Assembly (NCBI GenBank): GCA_033794685.1
Contig: JARAYZ010000001.1
Reading direction: 5' to 3' (one strand)
Source: Lentzea sp033794685
GTDB lineage: Bacteria > Actinomycetota > Actinomycetes > Mycobacteriales > Pseudonocardiaceae
DNA length: 64,000 nucleotides
Below are positions 1 through 8,601 of the stretch, piece by piece. Every line of letters starts with the position of its first letter. Position 1 is the stretch's first letter. Below the pieces are notes generated by a model, which was not told the DNA's origin, did not search any database, and worked only from the letters and a program-made list of their open reading frames with translations. Position numbers and translations under genes: made by a program.

Positions 1-457
1 GGAACGTGACCTTTCCCAGCACCGTCAACGCTTCCCGCCAACGCTCGTGCACCGCGGACGACCCGCTGTAGATGATCGACGACGCGTCGGTGCCGATCGT
101 CTGCGGCACCGCGTAGACCGCGCCGTGCAGGTACTCGGCGCCGTGAGCCGCAGCCCACTCGGCCAGTTCGCGAGCCTCGTCGGGAGTGCCGGAAGTCAGG
201 TTCACCAACGCCTTCCCGCGCACGTCCGCACCGCTCAGAACCCGTTGCGCCGCTTGATGATCGAGCAAGGCGACGACCACGAGCCCACCCGCGGCCACCG
301 CCTCCGCCGGGCTGCTCGCAACGGTCGCCGCAAGCCCTGCGGCCTTCCCCTCGGACCGGTTCCAGACCACGACTGATCGGCCGTCCCGCACGAACGCCTC
401 CGCCAGCGCACGTCCGAGATTCCCCAGGCCCAGCACGGTGATCGCTTCAGATGTCAT
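1..457 (-). CDS. Imine-reductase-like NAD(P)-binding protein (3' end cut by window edge)
   Basis: Only the N-terminal ~152 residues are inside the window. The protein starts MTSEAITVLGLGNLGRALAE, a Rossmann GxGxxG motif, and continues with a conserved LVNLTSGTP segment and an AVPQTIG segment. This combination is typical of the imine reductase/6-phosphogluconate-dehydrogenase-like superfamily (NADPH-dependent reduction of C=N or related substrates). It is clearly a paralogue of the complete gene at 12010-12828, which shares LVNLTSGTP and the AVPQ.IGT stretch. It is transcribed away from the GlxA-type regulator at 542, with 84 bp between the starts, so that regulator is a plausible controller. 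The catalytic half lies outside the window, so substrate and activity cannot be judged. Confidence 0.75.
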   Translation of the reverse strand, partial: MTSEAITVLGLGNLGRALAEAFVRDGRSVVVWNRSEGKAAGLAATVASSPAEAVAAGGLVVVALLDHQAAQRVLSGADVRGKALVNLTSGTPDEARELAEWAAAHGAEYLHGAVYAVPQTIGTDASSIIYSGSSAVHERWREALTVLGKVTF

Positions 458-541
458 GCCTTCAGCTTCGCCATGGTTGATCATCCCGGCCAGTGACCGG
501 AATGACGGCGTTCGCCAAATTCCTGCCATAGGCTGGCTCGC

Positions 542-1510
542 ATGAGCGCTGGATCCGTCGCCCTGGTCGTACCGGGCGACTTCGGGGTCGCGGACCTCTA
601 CGAACTGGGCATCCCGGCGGCGGTCTTCGGCACCCCGCAGCCGGACCTGGCAGACCCCTGGTACGAGTTGTGGTTGTGCAGCACCGGAAACCGCACGCGC
701 GACACCACTCCGGGCTTCACGTTGCACAGCACCCACAAGCTCGATGACATCGTGCGCGCGGACACCGTCATCGTGTCGTGGGTGCCGGACGAGGTCATCG
801 AGGACAACGCGCCCGTGCCACCGGAACTCGTCACGGCCCTACGCGACGCCCACGACAACGGCGCACGAATCGTGTCGGCGTGCGTAGGCGCGTACGCACT
901 GGCGGAAGCCGGCCTGCTGGACGGCAAGAGGGCCACCGCGCACTGGATGCACACCGCCCTGCTGGCCGAGCGCTACCCGAAGGTCCAGGTCGACGACTCG
1001 CAGCTCTACGTCGACGAGGGTGACGTGCTGACCAGCGCGGGCATGTCGGCGGGCCTCGACGTCTGCCTGCACCTGGTGCGCCGCGACCTGGGCGCTCACG
1101 TCGCCAACCAGCTCGCCCGCCGGATGGTGGTGCCGGGACACCGGCCAGGACACCTCGGGCAGTACGTCGACCTGTCGGTCCCCGCGAGCGACGAGCAGGG
1201 CCTGGCGCCGGTGCTCGACTGGGCCCGTGCCCGCCTGGACGAACCGCTGACGATCGAGGACCTGGCCCGCAAGGCCGCGATGAGCCCGCGGACCTTCTAC
1301 CGCAGGCTCCAGGCGACCACCGGCACGACACCGTTGCAGTGGCTGCTCACCGAACGCATCACCAGGGCGCAGGTGCTGCTGGAGTCCACCGACCTGCCGA
1401 TGGAGAAGATCGCGGCGCTGAGCGGCATCGGCACGGCCAACAACCTCCGGCACCACTTCCTGAAGCAGATCGGCAAGTCCCCCACCGACTACCGCAGAGG
1501 CCGGGCCTGA
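542..1510 (+). CDS. GlxA-type AraC-family transcriptional regulator (DJ-1/PfpI + HTH)
   Basis: This 322-residue protein has an N-terminal DJ-1/PfpI-like domain (about residues 5-190, with SACVGAYALAEAG around the usual nucleophile-elbow Cys). A C-terminal AraC double helix-turn-helix follows (about 215-320), with the MSPRTFYRRLQ recognition helix and the family-typical ending SPTDYRRGR. Such GlxA-like regulators usually sense small metabolites through the degenerate amidase-like domain. A -10 hexamer TAGGCT at 529-534 lies 7 bp before the ATG, so the mRNA is probably leaderless. The gene diverges from the imine-reductase-like gene at 457 and probably regulates it (inference). It converges on rplA, with a shared terminator between them. 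Confidence 0.9.
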   Translation: MSAGSVALVVPGDFGVADLYELGIPAAVFGTPQPDLADPWYELWLCSTGNRTRDTTPGFTLHSTHKLDDIVRADTVIVSWVPDEVIEDNAPVPPELVTALRDAHDNGARIVSACVGAYALAEAGLLDGKRATAHWMHTALLAERYPKVQVDDSQLYVDEGDVLTSAGMSAGLDVCLHLVRRDLGAHVANQLARRMVVPGHRPGHLGQYVDLSVPASDEQGLAPVLDWARARLDEPLTIEDLARKAAMSPRTFYRRLQATTGTTPLQWLLTERITRAQVLLESTDLPMEKIAALSGIGTANNLRHHFLKQIGKSPTDYRRGRA

Positions 1511-1517
1511 ACAGCAG

Positions 1518-1545
1518 AAAGGCCCCCGGCGAACCGGGGGCCTTT
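1518..1545. terminator. Bidirectional intrinsic terminator between glxA-type gene and rplA
   Basis: A 12-bp perfect stem (AAAGGCCCCCGG / CCGGGGGCCTTT) closes a CGAA tetraloop. Flanking A/T runs on both sides let it serve the rightward regulator gene and the leftward rplK-rplA transcript. Confidence 0.9.
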
Positions 1546-1570
1546 CTCAGATCAAGCTAGAACCGGAGGC

Positions 1571-2281
1571 TCAGGCCTCGTCCACCAGCATGTTGCGGGT
1601 GCGGCTCGGGTCGACCGGGATGCCAGGGCCCATCGTCGTGGAGACGACGACCTTCTTGACGTACCGGCCCTTGGCCGCGGACGGCTTCGCACGCAGGATC
1701 TCGTCCAGCGCGGCCGCGTAGTTCTCGACCAGCTTCTCGGAGTCGAACGAGACCTTGCCGATGACGAAGTGCAGGTTGGCCTGCTTGTCAACGCGGAAGT
1801 TGATCTTTCCGCCCTTGATCTCGTTGACGGCCTTCGCGACCTCGGGGGTCACGGTGCCGGTCTTCGGGTTCGGCATCAGACCACGCGGGCCCAGGATGCG
1901 AGCGATACGACCGACCTTCGCCATCTGGTCCGGGGTCGCGATCGCGGCGTCGAAGTCGAGCCAGCCACCCTGGATGCGCTCGATCAGGTCCTCGGAGCCA
2001 ACGGCGTCCGCACCGGCGGCCTCGGCCTCAGCGGCCTTGTCGCCGACTGCGAAGACGATCACGCGGGCGGTCTTGCCCGTACCGTGCGGCAGATTCACGG
2101 TGCCGCGGACCATCTGGTCGGCCTTGCGAGGGTCGACGCCGAGGCAGATCGCAACCTCGACGGTGGCGTCCAGCTTCACCTTGGACGTTTCCTTGGCGAG
2201 CTTGGCAGCCTCGAGCGGCGAGTACAGCCGATCCCGGTCCACCAGCTCTGCGGCGGCCTTGTAGGCCTTGCTGCGCTTCAT
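1571..2281 (-). CDS. rplA: 50S ribosomal protein L1
   Basis: The 236-residue product has the normal L1 length and the diagnostic sequences MKRSKAYKAA at the N terminus, GLMPNPKTGTVT near residue 130 and TMGPGIPVDP near the end. L1 binds helix 76-78 of 23S rRNA (the mobile L1 stalk) and represses translation of its own operon in many bacteria. It is the last gene of the leftward secE-nusG-rplK-rplA group and lies 81 bp after rplK. A strong terminator follows at 1518-1545. As in mycobacteria, rplJ-rplL are not directly downstream. Confidence 0.98.
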   Translation of the reverse strand: MKRSKAYKAAAELVDRDRLYSPLEAAKLAKETSKVKLDATVEVAICLGVDPRKADQMVRGTVNLPHGTGKTARVIVFAVGDKAAEAEAAGADAVGSEDLIERIQGGWLDFDAAIATPDQMAKVGRIARILGPRGLMPNPKTGTVTPEVAKAVNEIKGGKINFRVDKQANLHFVIGKVSFDSEKLVENYAAALDEILRAKPSAAKGRYVKKVVVSTTMGPGIPVDPSRTRNMLVDEA

Positions 2282-2362
2282 AACTCTGTCCTTCGTGGAT
2301 CAGTTCGTGGTGAATGAGCCGCGCTCGGCTCTCCCACGCTTGCGTGAAAAGAAAGGGGTGGG

Positions 2363-2797
2363 TCAGCCTTCGACCGTGATGCCCATGGAACGGGCGGTGC
2401 CGGCGATGATCTTCGCGGCCTGGTCGATGTCGTTCGCGTTGAGGTCGACCATCTTGACCTGCGCGATGCTGCGGACCTGCTCCATGGTCACCTTGGCGAC
2501 CTTGACGCGGTGCGGCTCGCCGCTGCCCTTGTCGACACCAGCGGCGGCGAGGATGAGTCGCGCGGCCGGCGGGGTCTTCAGCTTGAAGTCGAACGAGCGG
2601 TCTTCGTACACGGAGATCTCAACCGGCACGACCTGACCGCGCTGCGACTCGGTCGCGGCGTTGTAGGCCTTGCAGAACTCCATGATGTTGACGCCGTGCT
2701 GACCCAGCGCGGGACCAACGGGCGGCGCCGGGTTGGCGGCACCAGCCTTGATCTGCAGCTTGATGATCGCTGACAGCTTCTTCTTCTTGGGAGGCAT
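2363..2797 (-). CDS. rplK: 50S ribosomal protein L11
   Basis: The 144-residue protein carries the proline-rich L11 N terminus ([18 protein letters not shown]) and a C-terminal rRNA-binding domain ending SMGITVEG. L11 forms the GTPase-associated centre with L10/L12 and is the site of thiopeptide action and RelA stimulation. It sits 85 bp downstream of nusG and 81 bp upstream of rplA, the invariant bacterial order. The start MPPKKKKLS is immediately preceded by an AGGAAGT Shine-Dalgarno on the coding strand. Confidence 0.98.
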
Positions 2798-2882
2798 TGT
2801 CCGTACTTCCTGTTATTGCGGTGTCCGCGCGTGGCTCTGCCAGCCGCCGCGTGGCCGATCGGTCTCCCTCGCGGGAAACCGC

Positions 2883-3695
2883 TCAGATCTTGGAGACCTG
2901 GCTGAACGACAGCTCGACCGGCGTCTCCCGGCCGAAGATCGACACCAGGACCTTCAGCTTCTGGCCGTCCGCGTTGACCTCGCTGATGGTGGCGGGCAAC
3001 GTCGCGAACGGGCCGTCCATGACGGTGACCGACTCGCCGACCTCGAAGTCGACCTCGATCGTCGGCTTCGACACGGTGGTGGAAGCGGCCTTCTTGCCCT
3101 CGGCCGGCTTCTGCTCCTGCTGCGGGAGCAGGAACTTCAGCACCTCGTCGATCGTGAGGGGCGAGGGCTTCGAGGTTGCTCCGACGAACCCGGTCACGCC
3201 CGGCGTGTTGCGGACGGCGCTCCAGGACGCGTCGGTGAGCTCCATGCGGACCAGGATGTAGCCGGGCAGCACCTTGCGCTGCACCAGCTTGCGCTGGCCG
3301 TTCTTGATCTCGGTGACCTCTTCGGTCGGCACCTCGACCTGGAAGATGTAGTCCTCCATGTCGAGCGTGTGGATACGAGTCTCGAGGTTCGCCTTGACCT
3401 TGTTCTCGTAACCGGCGTACGAGTGCACGACGTACCAGTCGCCGGGTGCGCGGCGCAGGGCCTGGCGCAGCTCTTCGGCGGGGTCCTCGGGCTCTTCGTC
3501 GATCGGCGTCTCGTCGATCGCGAGAACGTCGGAGTCCTCTTCGGACTCCTCGTCGGTCTCGTCCGCGACGTCGGCGTCTGCCTCGGAGTCCACAGCCTCC
3601 GACTCGACCGTCTCGTCGGCGGTGGTGTCCTCGGACACCTCGTCGTCGATGAGGTCGGTCTTCTCCTGGGCGTCAACGCCGTTGTCGGAGCTCAC
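2883..3695 (-). CDS. nusG: Transcription termination/antitermination protein NusG with acidic N-terminal extension
   Basis: The product has 270 residues. Residues ~90-200 form the NGN domain (WYVVHSYAGYENKVK, LPGYILVRMEL, TPGVTGFVG) that contacts RNA polymerase. Residues ~215-270 form the KOW domain (VTVMDGPFATLPATISEV) that binds Rho or S10. The first ~80 residues are an Asp/Glu-rich, low-complexity extension absent from the ~180-residue enterobacterial protein; such extensions are common in actinobacteria. The gene lies 40 bp behind secE and shares its transcript. The start MSSDNG is the first good ATG in frame. Confidence 0.97.
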   Translation of the reverse strand: MSSDNGVDAQEKTDLIDDEVSEDTTADETVESEAVDSEADADVADETDEESEEDSDVLAIDETPIDEEPEDPAEELRQALRRAPGDWYVVHSYAGYENKVKANLETRIHTLDMEDYIFQVEVPTEEVTEIKNGQRKLVQRKVLPGYILVRMELTDASWSAVRNTPGVTGFVGATSKPSPLTIDEVLKFLLPQQEQKPAEGKKAASTTVSKPTIEVDFEVGESVTVMDGPFATLPATISEVNADGQKLKVLVSIFGRETPVELSFSQVSKI

Positions 3696-3735
3696 TGTGG
3701 ATCTCGCTTCCTGGTTGCAGCGGCAGCTGTCCGGC

Positions 3736-4149
3736 TCAGCCGAACAACTCGAAAACAGCCGCGCCGAAGCCGAGGTCGAGAGCCCACACCAGCGCCACCA
3801 TGAAGACCACGAACACCAGCACGACGCCGGTGTAGGTGACCAACTGCTTGCGCGTCGGCCAGATCACCTTGCGGAGTTCGCTGACGACCTCGCGGATGTA
3901 GCGGAAACCCCGCCCGATCAGCGAAGGACGCTTCTCCTGCCCGTCACGGGACTTGGTCGGGCGACTCTTCTTCGCGTCGTCGTCCGACTCCTCGGACTTG
4001 GCGACGCTCTTCTTCGACTCAGCGCTGCTGCCGTCCTTGCGGGCGGCCGGGCGAGAGGAGGCACGACGTTCACGTCGCGCCGCAGCAGTGGACGGCCGGA
4101 CAGCGCCTTCGCGCTCCTCCGGCTGGTCCTGCTCGCGGCCCTCGCTCAT
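3736..4149 (-). CDS. secE: Preprotein translocase subunit SecE
   Basis: This 137-residue SecE has a long hydrophilic N-terminal region (about 75 residues, Lys/Ser/Glu-rich) before the conserved amphipathic segment REVVSELRKVIWPTRKQL. A single C-terminal membrane helix follows (TGVVLVFVVFMVALVWAL). It clamps SecY in the SecYEG channel. I chose the MSEGREQ start because upstream in-frame codons run into the tRNA-Trp gene. The context trpT-secE-nusG-rplK-rplA is conserved in actinobacteria. Confidence 0.95.
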   Translation of the reverse strand: MSEGREQDQPEEREGAVRPSTAAARRERRASSRPAARKDGSSAESKKSVAKSEESDDDAKKSRPTKSRDGQEKRPSLIGRGFRYIREVVSELRKVIWPTRKQLVTYTGVVLVFVVFMVALVWALDLGFGAAVFELFG

Positions 4150-4186
4150 GCCGTGCCTCCACTCCACCCATGACGCGCTTCGACAG

Positions 4187-4259
<73 letters not shown>

Positions 4260-4451
4260 TTGAGATCCCGAACCGAGATCCCCTGGCCAAGCAGGAAGTG
4301 TACGGGAGCCTGTCCCGTCCATTCCAACCAGACCGCTCAAGCACTTGCCGAGCGGCCTGTCGCACAGCCTACCCACACGCAGGCCGAGAACACGAATCAG
4401 GGTCGTGCAACTGAAGCACGGACCCGGCCCGAATCTCGCGTGAGCACCGCA

Positions 4452-4483
4452 AACACCACCGGACCGGGTTGTCCGGTGGTGTT
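4452..4483 (-). terminator. Terminator after hadB
   Basis: A 13-bp perfect stem (AACACCACCGGAC / GTCCGGTGGTGTT) with loop CGGGTT lies 13 nt beyond the hadB stop in the direction of transcription. The remaining ~190 nt up to tRNA-Trp contains no convincing ORF and presumably holds the trpT-secE promoter. Confidence 0.85.
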
Positions 4484-4496
4484 CTTGATCACAAGA

Positions 4497-4904
4497 TCAG
4501 CTCACGCGGACGCGGGCGAAGGCGCCCGTCAACACGGACTTGCCGTCAAAAGCCGCGTTGATGTTGACCTTCACAGTTCCGTCCTCGAAGTCCTTGGTGA
4601 CCTTCGCGGTGACCTCGACCAGCGCACCCTCCTCGTCGTTCGGGACCACGACGGGCCGGCCGAAGCGGCAGCCGTACTCGACGATCGCACCGGGGTCGCC
4701 GATCCACTCGGCGACGATCCGCGAGGCCACGGCCATCGTCAGCATGCCGTGCGCGATGACGTCCGGGAGGCCGACCTCCTTGGCCGTCTTCTCGTTCCAG
4801 TGGATGGGGTTGAAGTCCAGCGAGGCGCCCGCGTAGCGAACCAGGTCGTCGCGCTTGAGGCGCACGGACAGCGCCGGCAGCTCGGTGCCCACTTCGTGGC
4901 TCAT
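4497..4904 (-). CDS. hadB: (3R)-hydroxyacyl-ACP/CoA dehydratase, HadB-like MaoC subunit
   Basis: This 135-residue single hot-dog protein carries the R-hydratase catalytic signature: DFNPIHWNE (Asp and His) followed by GLPDVIAHGMLTM at residues ~30-60. The family dehydrates (3R)-hydroxyacyl thioesters; in mycobacteria HadB is the catalytic partner of HadA or HadC in FAS-II. The ATG overlaps the hadA stop (ATGA), implying translational coupling and a HadAB heterodimer. No hadC lies between hadB and tRNA-Trp, unlike M. tuberculosis. The specific acyl substrate here is unknown. Confidence 0.88.
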   Translation of the reverse strand: MSHEVGTELPALSVRLKRDDLVRYAGASLDFNPIHWNEKTAKEVGLPDVIAHGMLTMAVASRIVAEWIGDPGAIVEYGCRFGRPVVVPNDEEGALVEVTAKVTKDFEDGTVKVNINAAFDGKSVLTGAFARVRVS

Positions 4905-5350
4905 GCGCCTTCTCCCCTCACGACGAGCATCGACTTGGCGGTGGCGACGGGCTCGCCGTCCACCGTGCTGATCTCCGTCCGCACGGTCACCATGTCGTTG
5001 CCCATGCGGCTCGTGATGGCGTCGATGTGGGCCGTGCTGACGAGCTGGTCGCCCGCGGTGATGGGGCGGTGGTGCGTGAAGTTCTGGTCGCCGTGCACGA
5101 CGCGGCTGTAGTCGAGCTCCAGCTCCGGGTCGAACATGACCGTCTCGTTGGTCTTCATCGCCACGACGATCGCGAACGTCGGAGGCGCGATGACGTCCCT
5201 GTGCCCCAACGCCTTCGCGGCTTCGGCGTCGCGGTAGGCCGGGCTGGTCGCGCCGATGGCCTCGGCGAACTCGCGGATCTTCTCGCGGCTCACGTCGTAG
5301 GGCTGCGACGGCGGATAACTACGTCCGATGAAAGCGGGGTCGAGAGGCAC
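4901..5350 (-). CDS. hadA: MaoC-type dehydratase N-terminal-domain protein, HadA-like subunit
   Basis: The 149-residue product belongs to the non-catalytic HadA/MaoC N-terminal family: it starts MPLDPAFIGR, has VIAPPTFAIV in the hot-dog helix region, and ends TAKSMLVVRG. It lacks the Asp/His dyad seen in HadB, so it should act as the structural and substrate-binding half of the dimer. The start is GTG at 5350. A TATAGG -10-like element at about 5359-5364 on the minus strand suggests a separate, nearly leaderless promoter after the rpmG terminator. Confidence 0.87.
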   Translation of the reverse strand: MPLDPAFIGRSYPPSQPYDVSREKIREFAEAIGATSPAYRDAEAAKALGHRDVIAPPTFAIVVAMKTNETVMFDPELELDYSRVVHGDQNFTHHRPITAGDQLVSTAHIDAITSRMGNDMVTVRTEISTVDGEPVATAKSMLVVRGEGA

Positions 5351-5368
5351 CGAAGGAGCCTATATGCG

Positions 5369-5402
5369 ACGAGGCCCGCCCCACGTGTGGGACGGGCCTC
5401 GG
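5369..5402 (-). terminator. Terminator between rpmG and hadA
   Basis: A GC-rich hairpin (GAGGCCCG...CGGGCCTC arms closing around CACGTGTG) lies directly behind the rpmG stop. It separates rpmG from the hadAB transcript. Confidence 0.75.
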
Positions 5403-5420
5403 TCGAAGCTGACTACGCGC

Positions 5421-5585
5421 TCAGCGGGTTTCCTTGTGCGAGCGGTGCGTCTTGCAGTTCGGGCAGAACTTCTTGATCTCCAGGCGGTCCGGGTCGTTGC
5501 GACGGTTCTTCCTGGTGATGTAGTTCCGGTGCTTGCACTCCTCGCACGCGAGGGTGATCTTCGGGCGTACGTCGGTTGCAGCCAC
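5421..5585 (-). CDS. rpmG: 50S ribosomal protein L33 (zinc-binding C+ type)
   Basis: This 54-residue L33 starts with GTG (M/VAATDVRPKITLACEECKH). It retains both zinc-knuckle pairs, CEEC near residue 14 and CPNC near residue 41, so it is the C+ (zinc-containing) paralogue rather than the zinc-independent form induced by Zur. It ends HRSHKETR. An ATG further upstream would add an unrelated 43-residue leader overlapping the tRNA-Met gene, so the GTG start is preferred. It lies between tRNA-Met and hadA, as in mycobacteria. Confidence 0.93.
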   Translation of the reverse strand: MAATDVRPKITLACEECKHRNYITRKNRRNDPDRLEIKKFCPNCKTHRSHKETR

Positions 5586-5684
5586 GGTCCTTGCCTTCCT
5601 GAGAGCACGCGATCCCCCGTGAACCCAGTCCGGGCTTACCGTCTGGCGAGGGTGGGCGACGAAGCCGCCCGAGATCTTGCTGAG

Positions 5685-5757
5685 TAGCGGTGGCCGGACT
5701 TGAACCGGCGACACAGCGATTATGAGCCGCTTGCTCTACCAACTGAGCTACACCGCT
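5685..5757 (-). tRNA. metT: tRNA-Met (CAT), elongator type
   Basis: The 73-nt cloverleaf has acceptor AGCGGTG/CACCGCT, anticodon loop CTCATAA and T-arm GCCGG-TTCAAGT-CCGGC. Position 1:72 is a normal A-T pair, so it is not the initiator. A tRNA-Ile2 carrying a CAT anticodon to be lysidinylated cannot be excluded by eye, but the metT-rpmG context favours Met. Confidence 0.93.
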
Positions 5758-5799
5758 ATACACAACTCAAGCCGCAGCGCTCAGCACTGCGGCCAGTTG

Positions 5800-5875
5800 T
5801 GGAGCCCCTTTACGGAATCGAACCGTAGACCTTCTCCTTACCATGGAGACGCTCTGCCGACTGAGCTAAAGGGGC
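5800..5875 (-). tRNA. thrT: tRNA-Thr (GGT) with encoded CCA
   Basis: Acceptor GCCCCTT/AAGGGGC, anticodon stem TCTCC/GGAGA around ATGGTAA (anticodon GGT), T-arm TACGG-TTCGATT-CCGTA. The CCA end is encoded at 5800-5802. Confidence 0.95.
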
Positions 5876-5949
5876 TTGCTCTTTCGTTCTTGCCGAGCGA
5901 GGACAACTCTACAACACGGCTCAACCAAGAACGAAATCCGGGGGGTCCC

Positions 5950-8556
5950 TTAGTGGACCAAGGTGAGCACCGTCTCATCCCGAGCACCCCTGACCTGCAC
6001 GGTTCGTGCCCGCAGCCACGCCTCGAAGCGATCTTCGGAGAGCGGCCGGGAGATCAGGTAGCCCTGGGCCACGTCGCAACCCATGCCCACCAACTGGTCG
6101 CGCGCGGCGTCGTCCTCGACACCCTCGGCCACGACGACCAGACCGAGCGAGTGCCCGAGCTCCACGATCGACCGGACCACAGCCATGTCGCCGAGGTCCG
6201 TGCCCATCCCGAGCACGAACGACTTGTCGATCTTCACCTCGTCCACCGGCAGCTGGCGCAGGTACGCGAGCGACGAGTAGCCGGTGCCGAAGTCGTCGAC
6301 CGCCAGCACGACGCCGATCGCGTGCAGGCGCCGCAGCACCGGCAGAGCGCGTTCGGGGTCGGCCATGACGCCGGACTCCGTGAGTTCGAAGGTCAGCAGG
6401 CCCGACGGCACGTCGTGGCGCAGCAGGGCGGCCTCGACGCGGTTCGGGAAGTCCTCGTCGCCCAACGTGCGGACCGACAGGTTGACCGCGATGGACATCC
6501 GCAGTCCGCGGTCGAGCCAGCGGCGGACGCGTTCCAAAGCGCGGTCCATCACGAAGTCCGTCAGCACGTCCACGAGACCGGTGGCCTCGACGGCCGGCAC
6601 GAACTCGTCCGGGTCGACGCGGCCGAACTCCGGATGGGTCCAGCGCACCAACGCTTCGGCGCCCACGACCTGACGGGACGGCAGGGCGACCTTCGGCTGG
6701 TAGTGCACCGAGATCTGCCCGGTCTCGACGGCCTGGCGGAACTGCGTGACGAGCTGGAAGCGGCGCAGGAACAGGTGGCCCATCGACGGCGCGTAGGCCT
6801 TCACCGGCGTGCCCTCGGACGTGGCGCGCACGGCGACGTCCGCCCGCTGCAGCAACACGTCGGGGTCCGGGTCCTCGGTCTCGGAGTCCGCCTTGGAGGC
6901 GTAACCCACGACCGCGGAGGCCTCGACGGTCAGCCGGTCGACGGGGTACGGCACGGAAAGCCCGGCGCGCAACCGTTCCGCGGTCTCGTGTGCGGTCGCG
7001 GCACGCTCGTCGTCCAGGTACGCGGCGAACGCGCCACCCTCCAGGCGTGCGAGCGGCACGTCGGCACCGAGTGCGTCACGCAGCCGGCGGCCGGCGGCGA
7101 CGACCATCCGGTTGCCCCAGGCCTGGCCCAGCGCGTCGGAGACCGTCGACAGGATGTCGAGGTCGATGCGCAGCACCACGCCCCGCTGGGACTCGCGCAA
7201 CGACTCCGCGCACGCCTCGCGCAGGCCCGCTCGGTTCAGCAGGCCGGTCAGCGGGTCGTGATAGGCGTCGTGGCGCAGCCGTGCGAGCAGGCGGCGGTTG
7301 TCGACCGCGGTCGCGAGGTGCGAGGCCAAGGTCCTGAGCAGCTGGATGTCCGCCTTGCCGAACCCGCGCCAGCGCGACAGCCGGTCGTGCGCCTCGACGG
7401 CACCGAGCAGCTGGGTCGCACCGCGCAACGGGACGATGAGGGCTTCCTGCGCGTCGCGGCGCAGCAGGGCCTCGGTGACGTCCTCGGTCGCGTCGGCCAC
7501 GCGGTAGTAGCGGACGTGCGTGCCGGGCAGCTGGAGCACGGGGTCTTCGCGCACGGCACGGGGGTCCGTCGCGGTCATCTCGTCGGGCAGCGGTTCGCCG
7601 GCGACGAGGGTGATCATGGCTTCCTGCGGGTCGGTGCGCAGGCGCAGCACGACCCTGTTCGCGTTGAGCTGCTCGCGGATGCGTTCCGCGATGAGCTGCC
7701 ACTCGTCCTCTTCGACGCCCGCCGTGAGGTCGTCGTCGGGCTGACGCGGGCCGGTGCCGTGCTGGCCCGACCTCGCGACGCGGAGGCTGACCTCGCTCAA
7801 CGCCTCCAGGTCGCGCTGTTCGCGCAGCAGCCCGGAGTAGGCGAAGTAGGTGGCCACGATGCCCGCGAGGACCAGGACGATCAGGGCGGCGCCCCACGGC
7901 GTGGTGGCGACGATCTGGTAGCCGACGAGGCCGGCCGAGGTGTTCAGCAGAGCCACGACCAGCGTCTGCAGGACAAGACGAACGCTGTTGCCCACGCGCA
8001 TCGACTTGCCCATGAGACGCAACGCGCAGAGGCCCAGCACGCTCGCGAGGAGCGGCACGGTGATGGTGCCGATGAACGCGCCCGCCCAGAACGGACCGCC
8101 CGCGCCGATCATCCGGTTCACGGCCTCGGCGGCGGCGAACGCCACGGAGATCTCCATGAACATGAGGCCCGCGTTGTACACGGCGCGGTCGAGGATCCGC
8201 CTGCCGAGCAACGTGCCCACGCCGGCGACGACGTGCGCGGCCAGCACGATCTCGAACGGAGCCACGAGCAAGCCCAGGACCAGCGGGATCTCGGTGAAGG
8301 AGATCGTCCACGCGACGCCGCTGCGGACGTCGACGTTGATCGCGAGCTGTTCCGCCAGCAGGAAGCCGACGACGAGAAGGGGGCCGATCCAGAAGAGGGA
8401 GGTGGTCTCCTTCTCCGGGAGCCAGGCCGCGACCATGCCCGCGCAGACGACGCCTGCCACCAGGAGGGTGACGGCGAACGCGCTGAACGCGCGGTTGGTC
8501 GACTTGGCCGACCAGGCGGCCGAGTCCGACACGGGGGCCGACGCTCGGTCGGACAT
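5950..8556 (-). CDS. Membrane-bound GAF-GGDEF-EAL protein, probable c-di-GMP phosphodiesterase
   Basis: The product has 868 residues. Residues ~20-235 hold about six membrane helices (MASE-like sensor). Residues ~265-400 look like a GAF domain. A GGDEF domain starting HDPLTGLLNRAGLR occupies ~425-585. Its signature is degenerate: GGAFA replaces GGDEF, so cyclase activity is unlikely. The EAL domain (~600-855) keeps all the expected catalytic motifs: AEALVRW, NLSVRT, ELTESG, DDFGTGYSSLAY, KIDKSF, AEGVE and QGYLISRPL. The simplest reading is an active c-di-GMP hydrolase with an allosteric or inert GGDEF. A GGAGG ribosome site precedes the ATG. The gene stands alone between phzF-like and thrT. 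Confidence 0.92.
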   Translation of the reverse strand: MSDRASAPVSDSAAWSAKSTNRAFSAFAVTLLVAGVVCAGMVAAWLPEKETTSLFWIGPLLVVGFLLAEQLAINVDVRSGVAWTISFTEIPLVLGLLVAPFEIVLAAHVVAGVGTLLGRRILDRAVYNAGLMFMEISVAFAAAEAVNRMIGAGGPFWAGAFIGTITVPLLASVLGLCALRLMGKSMRVGNSVRLVLQTLVVALLNTSAGLVGYQIVATTPWGAALIVLVLAGIVATYFAYSGLLREQRDLEALSEVSLRVARSGQHGTGPRQPDDDLTAGVEEDEWQLIAERIREQLNANRVVLRLRTDPQEAMITLVAGEPLPDEMTATDPRAVREDPVLQLPGTHVRYYRVADATEDVTEALLRRDAQEALIVPLRGATQLLGAVEAHDRLSRWRGFGKADIQLLRTLASHLATAVDNRRLLARLRHDAYHDPLTGLLNRAGLREACAESLRESQRGVVLRIDLDILSTVSDALGQAWGNRMVVAAGRRLRDALGADVPLARLEGGAFAAYLDDERAATAHETAERLRAGLSVPYPVDRLTVEASAVVGYASKADSETEDPDPDVLLQRADVAVRATSEGTPVKAYAPSMGHLFLRRFQLVTQFRQAVETGQISVHYQPKVALPSRQVVGAEALVRWTHPEFGRVDPDEFVPAVEATGLVDVLTDFVMDRALERVRRWLDRGLRMSIAVNLSVRTLGDEDFPNRVEAALLRHDVPSGLLTFELTESGVMADPERALPVLRRLHAIGVVLAVDDFGTGYSSLAYLRQLPVDEVKIDKSFVLGMGTDLGDMAVVRSIVELGHSLGLVVVAEGVEDDAARDQLVGMGCDVAQGYLISRPLSEDRFEAWLRARTVQVRGARDETVLTLVH

Positions 8557-8601
8557 CCAGCCTCCTCGCCGGCCTGGGTGGGGGGACCTCTAGGCGTGAC
8601 T

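Noticed and set aside
5685..5757. Initiator tRNA
   Set aside because: The 1:72 pair is a normal A-T rather than the initiator mismatch, so it is called elongator Met.
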